A program made the translations under genes and the position numbers. Positions 34,658 through 43,254 of a stretch of 64,000 nt of DNA are shown one piece after another. The stretch is from contig PLWZ01000056.1 of the NCBI GenBank assembly GCA_003151235.1, positions 1-64,000 of the forward strand. Direction: 5' to 3'. How positions within the stretch are numbered: position 1 is the first letter of the stretch; every line of letters begins with the position of its first letter. This DNA is from Acidimicrobiaceae bacterium. GTDB lineage: Bacteria > Actinomycetota > Acidimicrobiia > Acidimicrobiales > RAAP-2. The notes under the pieces are model-generated. The model was not told the DNA's origin. It ran no database searches and was given only the letters and a program-made list of their open reading frames with translations.

Positions 34658-35491
34658 GTGGCTCGCAAGTGCATCTTCTGCGAGAAACGAGCGGGTTCGG
34701 GCGAGCACATGTTCCCCGACTGGCTCAACAAAGTCTTCGATCAGATTGAGTGGCAAATGCCCGAGGGCGAGACCCCCATGTGGTCTCGAGGCGCTCAAGA
34801 CTTTCGCACCGATGAGGTGTCTGAACAGGTCTGGGGGGCCAGCGAGATCGCCTCGCTCATCCTCAAGAAGCTTTGTCATGAGTGCAACACCGGCTGGATG
34901 GCAGACATGGAGGCGGTCTCGGCTCCATTGCTGACACCGATGATCCTTGGTAGGCCCTCCACTCTCAATCAGACCGAGCAGGTCACCGTGGGGACCTGGG
35001 CAACCAAGACGGTCATGGTGTGCGAGGCGTCCATGAGCGAGGAGCGAAACTTCACTCCCGAAGATCGCAAGATCGTGATGAACGAGAACCGGCCGCCAGG
35101 TCATCTACGTGTCTTTGCCGCGTCGCTTGAGGGACTTATAACGCCTGCGCGGTTTGGCGTAGTGCGGATGGAGGTCCAAAACAAGGGAGTCCGCCTCGGT
35201 GATCTTCACCTCTACACCCTCCAGATCAATATGTTGATCCTTCAGGTAATCCGACAGGACCCACCAGCCTCGGTCGGTGTTTCCATGGCCGACCCCAATT
35301 TCGGGAGCGACGGCGAGATCAGAGTCTTCCCACCGATTCCGGACAACCCCGGGTTCTTCTGGCCGCCAAAGAAGTCCTTCGATCTTGAGGGGCTCCCGCG
35401 GTACGTAACGCGTCTTGACAACCCGCCAGCGCTTCCGGGTCCATGGGGACCTCATCGGGACTCACCCCGTAATGGGGGTTCACCGCGTTGA
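34658..35491 (+). CDS. HNH-nuclease-like zinc protein (transposon cargo)
   Basis: A 277-residue protein whose N-terminal 90 residues have the pattern CIFC (5-8), GEHMFPDWL (around 16-24) and LCHECNTGWMADME (around 73-86). This CxxC/EH/CxxCN arrangement is that of a widespread HNH-like endonuclease family. The C-terminal 190 residues are not recognised. Starts at GTG. It overlaps the next gene by 4 bp (TTGA), so both are coupled. It may be a nuclease effector, but catalytic residues need structural confirmation. Confidence 0.65.
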   Translation: MARKCIFCEKRAGSGEHMFPDWLNKVFDQIEWQMPEGETPMWSRGAQDFRTDEVSEQVWGASEIASLILKKLCHECNTGWMADMEAVSAPLLTPMILGRPSTLNQTEQVTVGTWATKTVMVCEASMSEERNFTPEDRKIVMNENRPPGHLRVFAASLEGLITPARFGVVRMEVQNKGVRLGDLHLYTLQINMLILQVIRQDPPASVGVSMADPNFGSDGEIRVFPPIPDNPGFFWPPKKSFDLEGLPRYVTRLDNPPALPGPWGPHRDSPRNGGSPR

Positions 35492-36075
35492 CTTCCCAAC
35501 AGTGGATCAGAAATGCAACAGAGGTCTTGGAATCCGTACGCCATGCCGCTGAGGATTTCCAAGGTGCCACGACGCTGAGCCGCGCCAAGACGGCCATCCG
35601 CAACTTCTTGGAACAGGCACGCTCTGTCACATGGGCGCTTGAACACCTGAAAAGCCAACTCCCCGATGATGAATGGGAGGCGTGGTGGAGCGAAGTTATG
35701 GCTGACCTGCGTGCCGATCCCGTTTCCCAGTGGTTCTACCAACTGCGGAACCCCATCGTGAAAGAAGGGCAGCCGGTTGATATTCGGACGGTCGCCCACA
35801 TGCAAGGCCCATTCAATCTCCCGCCACCTGAAGAAACACGGCCTGACGGTGCCGAGGGCTGGATATTGGACAGCAACTTCAATGCCTTCTGGGTAATGCC
35901 AGACGGAAGCCGCCAGGCCGCCAGCCCCATCGAAGGGGTGCGCCGTTGGAACACACTCGACGGCATTCCTGACGAGCTTCTGACCCGACCGCTGCATGAG
36001 TTGATGAACCAGCACATACGCAACCTAGAGAAGGTCGTCGCTGCGACTAGCGCTCGATTCGGGGCCGAACAATGA
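35488..36075 (+). CDS. HEPN-like helical protein (transposon cargo)
   Basis: A 195-residue mostly helical protein starting at TTG overlapping the HNH-gene stop. FLEQARSVTWALEHLKS and WFYQLRNPIVKEG resemble a widespread family of HEPN-like proteins; the Rx4-6H RNase motif is not intact (Lys replaces His in RNPIVK), so it may be a non-catalytic or divergent member. The C-terminal half is unassigned. Its 3' end overlaps the convergent small gene by 51 bp. Confidence 0.5.
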   Translation: MTSQQWIRNATEVLESVRHAAEDFQGATTLSRAKTAIRNFLEQARSVTWALEHLKSQLPDDEWEAWWSEVMADLRADPVSQWFYQLRNPIVKEGQPVDIRTVAHMQGPFNLPPPEETRPDGAEGWILDSNFNAFWVMPDGSRQAASPIEGVRRWNTLDGIPDELLTRPLHELMNQHIRNLEKVVAATSARFGAEQ

Positions 36076-36237
36076 CGCCTCAACGTTCCTCAAGGCTTCG
36101 CTATGAGCCTTCGTCACCGTCCTGCCACCGTGGATAAAAGCGATCTCGGCCAGCGGGAACGACTCATACTCTCGGTCCACTAACGCGACTAGTGCTTCGA
36201 TGGCCAAGACCAGCTCCTTTCGGGTCGGTCGCCTCAC
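36025..36237 (-). CDS. Small acidic/helical protein coupled to Ntn hydrolase (transposon cargo)
   Basis: A 70-residue frame starting with GTG at 36237 that overlaps the Ntn-hydrolase stop as GTGA. It predicts one long helix (RPTRKELVLAIEALVALVDR) and a short tail, with no known domain. Coupling suggests a partner or regulator of the hydrolase. Confidence 0.55.
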   Translation of the reverse strand: MRRPTRKELVLAIEALVALVDREYESFPLAEIAFIHGGRTVTKAHSEALRNVEASLFGPESSASRSDDLL

Positions 36238-36887
36238 CGGGCACCGCCTGGAGGTTCGACCAGCTCCCACTTTTCGCTAGTGATCTTGCAAGTGTCGACC
36301 GGCGCCGACAAGCCAGGGATCGACTTGCAGAACGACTCCAAGAACCGGCGCATGGTCTGAGGGTGGGCGAGCGACAGACCCGGATTGAACGTCAAGGCGG
36401 CACCCCACGCCACTGCTGCGGTCGGACCAAACGGTCCGACGACGCCGCCTGGCATCCCAGCCGGGCCAGCCATGACTGGGTCCCCGTCATCACTGATGAT
36501 CGCTACGTCCAACCTGTCGCCTACACGCCCGCCAAGCAGGATTTGGCTCACGGCGACATCGCTCGGCTTTGTGTCGGGGTCCGTCTCGACTGCGCGACGG
36601 CGAGTGTCGACGGCGAGTGCTGCGACCTTCTCTCCGGCCCCCGCCGCCAGATCGTCCCAACTGTCAAACGACGCTGTGTCGATCCAAGAAGCGAATCGGG
36701 CAATGTCCCCGACATTCCCCGTGAGCGCCCACGCAAGCAGGCGATCCCCGACCCGATGGATCTTGTGTATCGGGGACACGCTGCTCGGCACAAAGCCATC
36801 GGCCGCGTTTGTAACCACATTGAGCAAGCCGGTATCGGCGGCGATCAGGACGTGAGTGTCTACCAACGCGTATCCAAGAATGGTCAT
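36234..36887 (-). CDS. Proteasome-beta/HslV-like Ntn hydrolase (transposon cargo)
   Basis: A 217-residue protein starting at ATG 36887 behind AGGGGG. The second residue is Thr (MTILGYALVDTHVLIAADTG), so removal of Met would expose Thr1; counting from it, Asp17 is in the conserved AAD position and a Lys follows in SPIHKIHRVGDRL, matching the Thr1/Asp17/Lys33 set of proteasome-type peptidases apart from a small insertion. WALTGNVGDIARF resembles the G(x)G-D segment. The C-terminal part diverges. No unfoldase is encoded nearby. The 17-residue N-terminal extension in the longer frame is rejected because it would bury Thr1. Confidence 0.65.
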   Translation of the reverse strand: MTILGYALVDTHVLIAADTGLLNVVTNAADGFVPSSVSPIHKIHRVGDRLLAWALTGNVGDIARFASWIDTASFDSWDDLAAGAGEKVAALAVDTRRRAVETDPDTKPSDVAVSQILLGGRVGDRLDVAIISDDGDPVMAGPAGMPGGVVGPFGPTAAVAWGAALTFNPGLSLAHPQTMRRFLESFCKSIPGLSAPVDTCKITSEKWELVEPPGGAR

Positions 36888-36951
36888 TCCGAACCCCCTG
36901 TGGGCATACCACCACCTGTGGCTCCCGCCGCTACCCACCGTAGCCGTCGCT

Positions 36952-36986
36952 TATGCAGAGAAGGGATAGTTGCCGCATATACTTAC
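36952..36986. repeat. Right terminal inverted repeat
   Basis: Its reverse complement begins GTAAGTATATGCGGCAACTA and ends TGCATA, paralleling the left end with 28 of 35 identities. It lies 65 bp before (upstream of) the Ntn-hydrolase start and defines the cargo boundary. Confidence 0.8.
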
Positions 36987-37099
36987 GGCCCTACCGGTCA
37001 AGGGGGGAACGGGCCGATCGCCGGCGGGGACGGGTCGGCCCGCGATCGCTACAGTCACGCCGGGCACGGCATCAAAGGGGCCGTCCGGGGGAGGCGAAG

Positions 37100-37921
37100 A
37101 TGACAACCACCAGCGAGACGGTCTGGACCGAGCACTACTTCACGGTCGAGGACGGCACGAAGCTCCACTGGGTGGAGATGGGATCGGGCACCCCCGTGAT
37201 CCTCATCCACGGGGCGGGCGGCAGCGCCGTCGGGAACTGGTTTGTGAACGGCATCGCCCCGGCACTCGCACCGACGAACCGGGTGATCGGCATCGACATG
37301 CGCGGTCACGGTCTGAGCGACCCGGGCCCCGAGGGCGGCTTCGAAAAGATGTCGACCGACGTCGTGGAGTTCATGGACCAGCAAGGGATCGACCAGGCCC
37401 ACATCGGTGGCTATTCCATGGGCGGTTTCGTGACGGCCGGCGTCCTCGCGACCAACCCGGAGCGGTTCTTGTCGGCCAGCTTTGGCGGGTCGGGCCTGAC
37501 CGAGACAGAGGAATGGGCGGCCAGCGTCCCGGCCGACAAGGAGGGGCCCGCCCCCGAGGAGGAGCAGGCGAGCAGCCAGTTCCGCAACCGTGCCGAGGTG
37601 CCGGGCCAAGAAGTCGGCAACGCCGCCGCCTCCCGCCCGGCCCGGACCGCCCTCGCCGGGGTGGACCGGGAGGCGTTCGTCGCCCGCCAGCGGGCCCTTT
37701 CTGCCGCGATCGATCTGGCCAGCTTCGAGTTCCCGATCATCGCGATCAACGGCGAGTACGACCGGCCGTATGCGAAGACGCATCGGATGTGGCGCGAGGC
37801 CCGGAACTTCACCAACGTCGTGCTGCCCGGCAAGGGTCACCTCTCGGCCATCATGCGCGGGTTCATCCCCAAGCAGTACATCGACTCGATGGTCGCGTTC
37901 ATCACCACGAACAACCCCTGA
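37100..37921 (+). CDS. Alpha/beta hydrolase
   Basis: A 273-residue alpha/beta hydrolase. The oxyanion segment is VILIHGAGGSAVGNW, the nucleophile elbow GYSMGGF, the acid is expected in INGEYDRPYAK and the histidine in PGKGHLSAIM. The ATG at 37100 has GGGGGAGG upstream; a longer Arg-rich frame was rejected. Substrate unknown. Confidence 0.9.
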   Translation: MTTTSETVWTEHYFTVEDGTKLHWVEMGSGTPVILIHGAGGSAVGNWFVNGIAPALAPTNRVIGIDMRGHGLSDPGPEGGFEKMSTDVVEFMDQQGIDQAHIGGYSMGGFVTAGVLATNPERFLSASFGGSGLTETEEWAASVPADKEGPAPEEEQASSQFRNRAEVPGQEVGNAAASRPARTALAGVDREAFVARQRALSAAIDLASFEFPIIAINGEYDRPYAKTHRMWREARNFTNVVLPGKGHLSAIMRGFIPKQYIDSMVAFITTNNP

Positions 37922-37928
37922 ACAGACC

Positions 37929-38264
37929 GTGGCATCGAAGGACAAGGTCGAGGCGTTCCTCGGTTCTACGTCTCGACCATTCGCAACCGGGCCAAGTTCA
38001 AGATCTTCACCCGCGACCCGCGCGTCGAACTCCTGATCGACGATTCGACCGGCTCTCGGTGCGTGCTCGTCTCGGGCACGGGCCGAGATCAGGGAGGACC
38101 TCCCGGCCGAGCTCGACCGGTTCCGGGCCATCCGGGAGAAGCACAGCGTGCCGGTCCCCGACGACGACGAGCTCCTGCGGTCGCTCGAGAAGGATCAGCG
38201 CGTCCTGCTCGCGATCACGCCGGACGGGCCGATTGCGTCCTGGACCGCCTGGGGGCTCGACTAG
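37929..38264 (+). pseudogene. Decayed PPOX-class (F420/FMN) oxidoreductase gene
   Basis: Starts VASKDKVEAFLG, as in pyridoxamine-5'-phosphate-oxidase-like proteins. The central strands expected next are missing: the sequence jumps to FYVSTIRNRAKFK in another frame (near 37963). A second shift near 38081 (an extra G in a GGG run) restores EIREDLPAELDRFRAIREKH through GPIASWTAWGLD. About 25 codons are deleted and two frame changes are needed, so the gene is non-functional as written. Confidence 0.75.
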
Positions 38265-38280
38265 CGCCGACCCTTTCGGC

Positions 38281-39399
38281 TCAGAGCAGCGAGCTGAGCT
38301 TGGTGTAGGCCATCGCGTGGGCGTCGGCGACCGGCTCGTAGGTGACCTGCCCCTCGACGACGTTGACCCCTCTGGCCAGGGCGGGGTCGGTCCTGGCGGC
38401 CTGGCGCCAGCCGTGCGAGGCCACCTCGAGAGTGTAGGGCAGCGTCGCGTTGGTCAGCGCGTAGGTGGAGCTGTGGGGAACGGCCCCGGGCATGTTGGCC
38501 ACGCAATAGAAGAGCGACTCGTGGACCTTGAAAGTCGGGTTGGAGTGCGTCGTCGGATGCGACGACTCGAAGCACCCGCCCTGGTCGACCGAGATGTCGA
38601 CGAGCACCGACCCCGGGTTCATCTGCGCCACCAGATCGTCGGTGACCAGCTTGGGCGCCCTGGCCCCGACCACCAGCACCGCGCCGATGACGATGTCGGC
38701 GTCGATGCAATTCTCCTCGATCGCATAGGTGCTCGACGCGATGGTCTCCAGGGCCCCCCGGAAGTGATGGTCGACACTTCGGAGCCGCTCGAGGTCGCGG
38801 TCGAGGACATAGACGTCGCAGTGCAGCCCGACCGCCAGCGTCGCCGCGGCCATGCCCGCGATGCCGGCCCCCAGGATGACCACCTTGGCCGAGCGGACCC
38901 CGGGGACCCCGCACACCAGCACGCCGCTCCCGCCGGCGGGGCGCATGAGGTGGTTGGCCCCGACGATCGGGGCCATCCGGCCGGCGACCTCGCTCATCGG
39001 GATGAGCAATGGCAGCGAGTGGTCGGGCAGCTGCACCGTCTCGTACGCGATGGCGGTGTTGCCGGCTGCGACCAACGCGTCGGTGCACCCGCGCGAGGCG
39101 GCCAGGTGGAGGTAGGTGAACAGGACCTGGTCGGTACGGAGCTTCAGGCGGTCGTACTCCTCGGGCACCGGCTCCTTCACCTTCAAGATGAGGTCGGCGG
39201 CGCCCCACACCTCGTCGGCACCGGGCAGGATCTTGGCCCCGGTCCGCACGAAGTCCTCGTCGCGGATCGTGCACCCGGTCCCCGCACCCTGCTCGACGAA
39301 GACCGAGTGGCCGGCGGCGGTCAGCTCCCGGACGCCGGCGGGGGTGATCGCCACCCGGTACTCGTCGGTCAGCCGCTCCTTCGGGACTCCGATGATCAT
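38281..39399 (-). CDS. ald: Alanine dehydrogenase
   Basis: A 372-residue NAD-dependent L-alanine dehydrogenase interconverting alanine and pyruvate plus ammonia. N-terminus MIIGVPKERLTDEYRVAITP, substrate lysine in LILKVKEPVPEEY, catalytic histidine in FTYLHLAAS, and nucleotide motif VILGAGIAGMAAATLAVGL. Length equals mycobacterial Ald. It ends a minus-strand series aldehyde dehydrogenase-permease-ald and could regenerate pyruvate for the pyruvate-type aminotransferase across the divergent promoter. Confidence 0.95.
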   Translation of the reverse strand: MIIGVPKERLTDEYRVAITPAGVRELTAAGHSVFVEQGAGTGCTIRDEDFVRTGAKILPGADEVWGAADLILKVKEPVPEEYDRLKLRTDQVLFTYLHLAASRGCTDALVAAGNTAIAYETVQLPDHSLPLLIPMSEVAGRMAPIVGANHLMRPAGGSGVLVCGVPGVRSAKVVILGAGIAGMAAATLAVGLHCDVYVLDRDLERLRSVDHHFRGALETIASSTYAIEENCIDADIVIGAVLVVGARAPKLVTDDLVAQMNPGSVLVDISVDQGGCFESSHPTTHSNPTFKVHESLFYCVANMPGAVPHSSTYALTNATLPYTLEVASHGWRQAARTDPALARGVNVVEGQVTYEPVADAHAMAYTKLSSLL

Positions 39400-39409
39400 A
39401 TGGCGACGC

Positions 39410-41032
39410 TCACTCCGTCTCGGTGCTAACTGGCGTCTCTTCGTTGGGGTCGATGCCGAACAGGCCGACCGGTGCACCCACGTCGTCGGGCACGAGGGTC
39501 AGCGTGTCGCGGTTCAACACCTCACCACGGAAGAACGGCGGGGCAACCGCACGGTACACAAACATGAGCACAACGCCGATGAGGAGGGTCCCGACGGCCA
39601 GCAAGAACGCGCCGCCCACTTCCCAGTGCACTCCCGGCACCCGCCACGAGGTCACGCTGCTGCCGGTCCCCCAGTCCTGGACCAGGCTGTAGCCGCCGAT
39701 CGACCACATGAGCGCCCACCCGACCAGGGGCAGGACTCCCTGCATGAACAGGTCGCGGGTGTTCTGAGTCAGGGTCTTTCGGTAGTACCAGAAGCACGAG
39801 AGCCCGGTGAGCCCGTAGTAGAAGGCGATCATCACGCCGAGCGCGGTGACCGAGTCGACGATCACGCTGCCCTTCGACACGTAGTTCATCACGACGTAGA
39901 AGACGATCGACACACCGCCCATGGCGACGGTCGACACGGTAGGGGTCAGGAACCTCTTGTGGATCTTGGAGAAGGCCGACGGGATCGACTTGTAGACCGC
40001 CATCGACAGCGTGGTCCTGGCGGTCGGGAGGATGGTGGTCTGGGTCGACGCGGCCGCCGAGCTCAAGACCATGAGCAACAAAAGGTGGGTGAGGAAGCTT
40101 CCGAAGCCCGACGAGCCGAAGATCGAACCCCCGAGCACCGACAGCACGTCGCCCTGGTGGGCCGGGTTGCCGAGCCCGATCCCCTTTGTGCCCAACCCCG
40201 CGTAGGACTGTGCGGACAGCACGACCAGCTCGTAGACGCCGAGCAGGATGACCGTCGAGATGACCGCGGCCTTCCCGGGCGTGACCGACTTGTTCTCGGT
40301 CTCCTCATTGACCGACACCGCGGTGTCCCAGCCCCAATAGATGAACAACATCAGGGTGAGCCCCTCGACCAGATCCTTGAACGACCCGCCCAGGGGGTTG
40401 AACCACGACCAGGCGGGGTGGAGGTGTCCGATCGGCGCCGACCCGTTGGCCACCTTGACCAGGGCCACGACCGAAAGGATGGCGAGCATCGCGATCTCGA
40501 TCCCGAGCAGCGCCTTCTGGAAGTTCGCCGAGATCTCGATCCCGACGTAGCAGATGGCCGTCATCGCCACGATCCACAGGATCCCGACGAGGAGCACCCA
40601 GCCGCTCGACGCGTGACCGCCGATGCTCTTGTTGTTGAACAACAAGAAGATGTACTGCCCCGCGATCTGGGCGAGGCTGGCCATCACCAGGATGTCGGCG
40701 CCGACGATCCCCCATCCGCCCATGAACCCGGTCTTCGGACCGAACGCGCGGGTCGCCCAGGTGAATGTGGTGCCGCAGTCGGGGTCGGCTTTGTTCAGCT
40801 CGTTGTAGGCGAACGAGACGAGCAGCATCGGCACGAACGCCAGCAACGTCACGATCGGGGCCTTGACACCGATAAGTACGACCACGAACCCAAGGGTCGC
40901 GGCCAGGCTGTAGGCGGGGGCCGTCGAGGCGACGCCGACGACCGTGCTCGAGATGAGCCCGAGCGCCCCCTGCTTCAGCCCCTTTTCCGCCCGTTGGGCG
41001 TCGGTTGCCACGACAGCGGTGATCGCGCTCAT
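39410..41032 (-). CDS. APC-family amino acid/amine permease
   Basis: A 540-residue transporter with about twelve hydrophobic segments. The APC signature in helix 1 is VVGVASTAPAYSLAATLGF and the segment ADPDCGTTFTWATRAFGP follows helix 2. The spacing to ald (10 bp) and to the aldehyde dehydrogenase (57 bp) implies a single transcript. Likely imports the amine or amino acid degraded by the surrounding enzymes; exact substrate unknown. Confidence 0.93.
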   Translation of the reverse strand: MSAITAVVATDAQRAEKGLKQGALGLISSTVVGVASTAPAYSLAATLGFVVVLIGVKAPIVTLLAFVPMLLVSFAYNELNKADPDCGTTFTWATRAFGPKTGFMGGWGIVGADILVMASLAQIAGQYIFLLFNNKSIGGHASSGWVLLVGILWIVAMTAICYVGIEISANFQKALLGIEIAMLAILSVVALVKVANGSAPIGHLHPAWSWFNPLGGSFKDLVEGLTLMLFIYWGWDTAVSVNEETENKSVTPGKAAVISTVILLGVYELVVLSAQSYAGLGTKGIGLGNPAHQGDVLSVLGGSIFGSSGFGSFLTHLLLLMVLSSAAASTQTTILPTARTTLSMAVYKSIPSAFSKIHKRFLTPTVSTVAMGGVSIVFYVVMNYVSKGSVIVDSVTALGVMIAFYYGLTGLSCFWYYRKTLTQNTRDLFMQGVLPLVGWALMWSIGGYSLVQDWGTGSSVTSWRVPGVHWEVGGAFLLAVGTLLIGVVLMFVYRAVAPPFFRGEVLNRDTLTLVPDDVGAPVGLFGIDPNEETPVSTETE

Positions 41033-41089
41033 GGTCCCCCCTCCCTCATGTCTTCGCGGCCCCCGACGGGACCTCTTTGGTGGTGCCGC

Positions 41090-42523
41090 TCAACCTTCGA
41101 TGTTGCTCATGACGTGCTTGACCCGCGTGTAGTCGTCGAACCCGTAGACCGACAGGTCCTTTCCGTAGCCGGAGTGCTTGAACCCGCCGTGGGGCATCTC
41201 GGCGACCAGCGGGATGTGGGTGTTGATCCAGACACACCCGAAGTCGAGGTCCCTGGCCATCCGCATGGCCCGGCCGTGGTCGCGGGTCCACACGCTCGAA
41301 GCCAGCCCGTACTGGACCCCGTTGGCCCACTCGAGCGCCTGCGCCTCGTCGTCGAAGCTCTGTACGGTGATCACCGGGCCGAAGATCTCCTGCTGGATCA
41401 TCTCGTCGTCCTGGTGGAGGCCTGCGACGACGGTCGGCGCGAAGCAGTAGCCGCGGTCGCCGACCTGCTCCCCACCCGTCGCCACCCTGGCGTGCGACGG
41501 CGTCCGCTCGACGAACCCGCGCACCCGGGTGAGCTGGTTCTCGCTGTTGAGCGGGCCGTAGTCGGCGTCGTCCTGCGGGTACGGGCCGACCGTCGTCCCC
41601 TCGGCCTGGGCCACCAGCGCGTCGACCAGGTCGGCGTAGACGCCCGGGGCTGCCAGCACCCGGGTGGCGGCGGTGCAGTCCTGGCCGGCGTTGAAGTACG
41701 CCGCGCCCGCGATCCCCTCCGCGGTCGCCCCCATGTCCGCGTCGTCAAAGACGATGACCGGCGCCTTGCCACCAAGCTCCAGGTGGACCCGTTTCAGGTC
41801 CGAGGCAGCGGAAGCAGCGACCTCCATGCCGGCCCGCACGCTGCCGGTGATCGAGACCATCGCCGGAATCGGGTGCGACACGAGGGCCCGACCGGTGTCC
41901 CGATCACCGCAGACGACGTTGAAGACGCCGGGAGGGAAGTGCTCACCCAGGATCTCGGCGAGCAACAGGGTACTCACCGGTGTCGTGTCGGACGGCTTGA
42001 GCACCATCGTGTTGCCGGCGGCAAGTGCGGGCGCCCACTTCCAGACCGCCATCATCATCGGGTAGTTCCACGGCGTCACCGCGGCGCACACCCCGATCGG
42101 CTCGCGCCGCACATAGGAGGTGTGGCCGGCCAGGTACTCGGCGGCGGCCCGTCCCTCGAGGAGGCGGGCGGCGCCGGCGAAGAACCGGATCTGGTCGACC
42201 ATCGGGGGGATCTCTTCGGACATCGTGAGGCCGAACGGCTTGCCGGTGTTCTCGCACTCCGCCCGCACGAGTTCGTCGGCACGCGCCTCGATCGCGTCGG
42301 CGGCGCGGAGCAGAGCCATGCTCCGTTCGGACGGGGTCGAGCGCTTCCAGGAGCCGAATGCGTCGTGGGCCACCTTCAGAGCCCGGTCGACGTCGGCTTC
42401 CCCCGAGAGGGGGGCCTGAGCGAGCACGTTGCCGGTGCTCGGGTCGAGGATCGGCGCGCTCGCGCCGCTCGCCACATCGACGTGCTCACCGCCCACGAAG
42501 TTGTGCAGTTCTCGCAGAGCCAC
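41090..42523 (-). CDS. Aldehyde dehydrogenase (aminobutyraldehyde/betaine aldehyde type)
   Basis: A 477-residue NAD(P)+ aldehyde dehydrogenase: catalytic glutamate in [16 protein letters not shown], nucleophile cysteine in [26 protein letters not shown] for cofactor binding. The GTG at 42523 is preceded by GGGGGA; the longer form adds an N-terminal tail out of register with the family. Closest in pattern to gamma-aminobutyraldehyde dehydrogenases. It should oxidise the aldehyde produced by the aminotransferase or oxidase of this island. Confidence 0.92.
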   Translation of the reverse strand: MALRELHNFVGGEHVDVASGASAPILDPSTGNVLAQAPLSGEADVDRALKVAHDAFGSWKRSTPSERSMALLRAADAIEARADELVRAECENTGKPFGLTMSEEIPPMVDQIRFFAGAARLLEGRAAAEYLAGHTSYVRREPIGVCAAVTPWNYPMMMAVWKWAPALAAGNTMVLKPSDTTPVSTLLLAEILGEHFPPGVFNVVCGDRDTGRALVSHPIPAMVSITGSVRAGMEVAASAASDLKRVHLELGGKAPVIVFDDADMGATAEGIAGAAYFNAGQDCTAATRVLAAPGVYADLVDALVAQAEGTTVGPYPQDDADYGPLNSENQLTRVRGFVERTPSHARVATGGEQVGDRGYCFAPTVVAGLHQDDEMIQQEIFGPVITVQSFDDEAQALEWANGVQYGLASSVWTRDHGRAMRMARDLDFGCVWINTHIPLVAEMPHGGFKHSGYGKDLSVYGFDDYTRVKHVMSNIEG

Positions 42524-42702
42524 TCCCCCGACCTCGCACGTGGCGAACCGTCCGGGCCCACCGTTCCGGCCACCAATATCGCAGAAGATTTTCCCTTCCA
42601 CAAAGGGATTCCGGTGCTATCGCGAGATTTTCCACCGATCTCGGGCGAAATGGAGGGGTAGAGTAACTAAATCCGTCGCATGCGAGACGACCCGATAGGG
42701 AG
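42524..42702. promoter_or_regulatory. Divergent control region of the amine-catabolic island
   Basis: AT-rich for this genome. AGATTTTCC occurs twice in direct orientation at 42586-42594 and 42625-42633, 39 bp apart, close to four helical turns, which would suit phased Lrp-type binding. Contains both promoters. Confidence 0.45.
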
Positions 42703-43254
42703 ATGGCGGTGAGAACAGCGGCGAACGTTCGTGAGAAGGCCCAGGTGAACGGGGGGAACCCGATGGAGGGCCCCGCCGAGGAGTCCTGGGCGATCCCCGG
42801 TGAGGGCAACCTGTTGGACGACACCAACCGGGCCATCATCGAGTCGCTGCAACGCGACGGCCGGCGGGCCTACGCGCAGATCGCCAGCGAGGTCGGCCTT
42901 TCCGAGGCGGCGGTCCGGCGAAGGGTCCAGCAGCTCCGGACGAGCGGCGTGATCCAGATCGTTGCGGTGACCGACCCGCTCCAGCTCGGCTTCCGACGCC
43001 AGGCCCTGATCGGGATCAGCGTCGAGGGCGACGTCCGGGACGTGGCGGCGAAGATCGTCCCGCTCCCCGAGGTCGACTACGTGGTCATGTGCGCGGGCTC
43101 CTTCGACCTCCTCGTCGAGGTCGTGTGCGAAGGGGACGAGCGGTTGCTGCACATCTTGAACGACTCAATCCGCTCGGTCCCGGGCGTCCGCTCCACCGAG
43201 ACGTTCATGTATCTCAAGTTGGCGAAACAGACCTACACCTGGGGGACCAGATGA
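42703..43254 (+). CDS. Lrp/AsnC-family regulator
   Basis: A 183-residue feast/famine regulator. HTH: DDTNRAIIESLQRDGRRAYA, QIASEVGLSEAAVRRRVQQL. The RAM ligand domain follows (LIGISVEGDVRDVAAKIVPL; VMCAGSFDLLVEVVCEGDE). An N-terminal extension of about 35 residues may be partly artefactual; an internal ATG at 42763 is an alternative start. Coupled to the aminotransferase gene by ATGA. Likely local activator of both arms of the island. Confidence 0.92.
   Translation: MAVRTAANVREKAQVNGGNPMEGPAEESWAIPGEGNLLDDTNRAIIESLQRDGRRAYAQIASEVGLSEAAVRRRVQQLRTSGVIQIVAVTDPLQLGFRRQALIGISVEGDVRDVAAKIVPLPEVDYVVMCAGSFDLLVEVVCEGDERLLHILNDSIRSVPGVRSTETFMYLKLAKQTYTWGTR

Larger units (their letters stand above)
33487..36986. 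mobile_element. IS1595-family transposon carrying four cargo genes
   Basis: A 3.5-kb element bounded by imperfect inverted repeats at 33487-33521 and 36952-36986 (28 of 35 positions identical). It encodes an ISXO2-like transposase next to the left end and four further genes that are not transposition functions: HNH-type protein, HEPN-like protein, a small protein and a proteasome-like hydrolase. A clean target duplication could not be identified; ACTTACGG occurs at both junctions (33480 and 36981), but in a way that overlaps the repeats. Confidence 0.8.

Noticed and set aside
33480-36988. ACTTACGG at both transposon junctions as an 8-bp target duplication
   Set aside because: Taking it as the duplication would cut into the inverted repeats and leave a 5-bp offset at one tip. 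It is better explained by the near-palindromic CTTACGGTAAG at the left end, so no target duplication is claimed.
39116-42661. 1181-codon open frame on the plus strand
   Set aside because: It runs antisense across alanine dehydrogenase, the APC permease and the aldehyde dehydrogenase, which all have clear domains. Its product is Arg/Asp/His/Gly-rich with no motif: a GC-rich antisense artefact.
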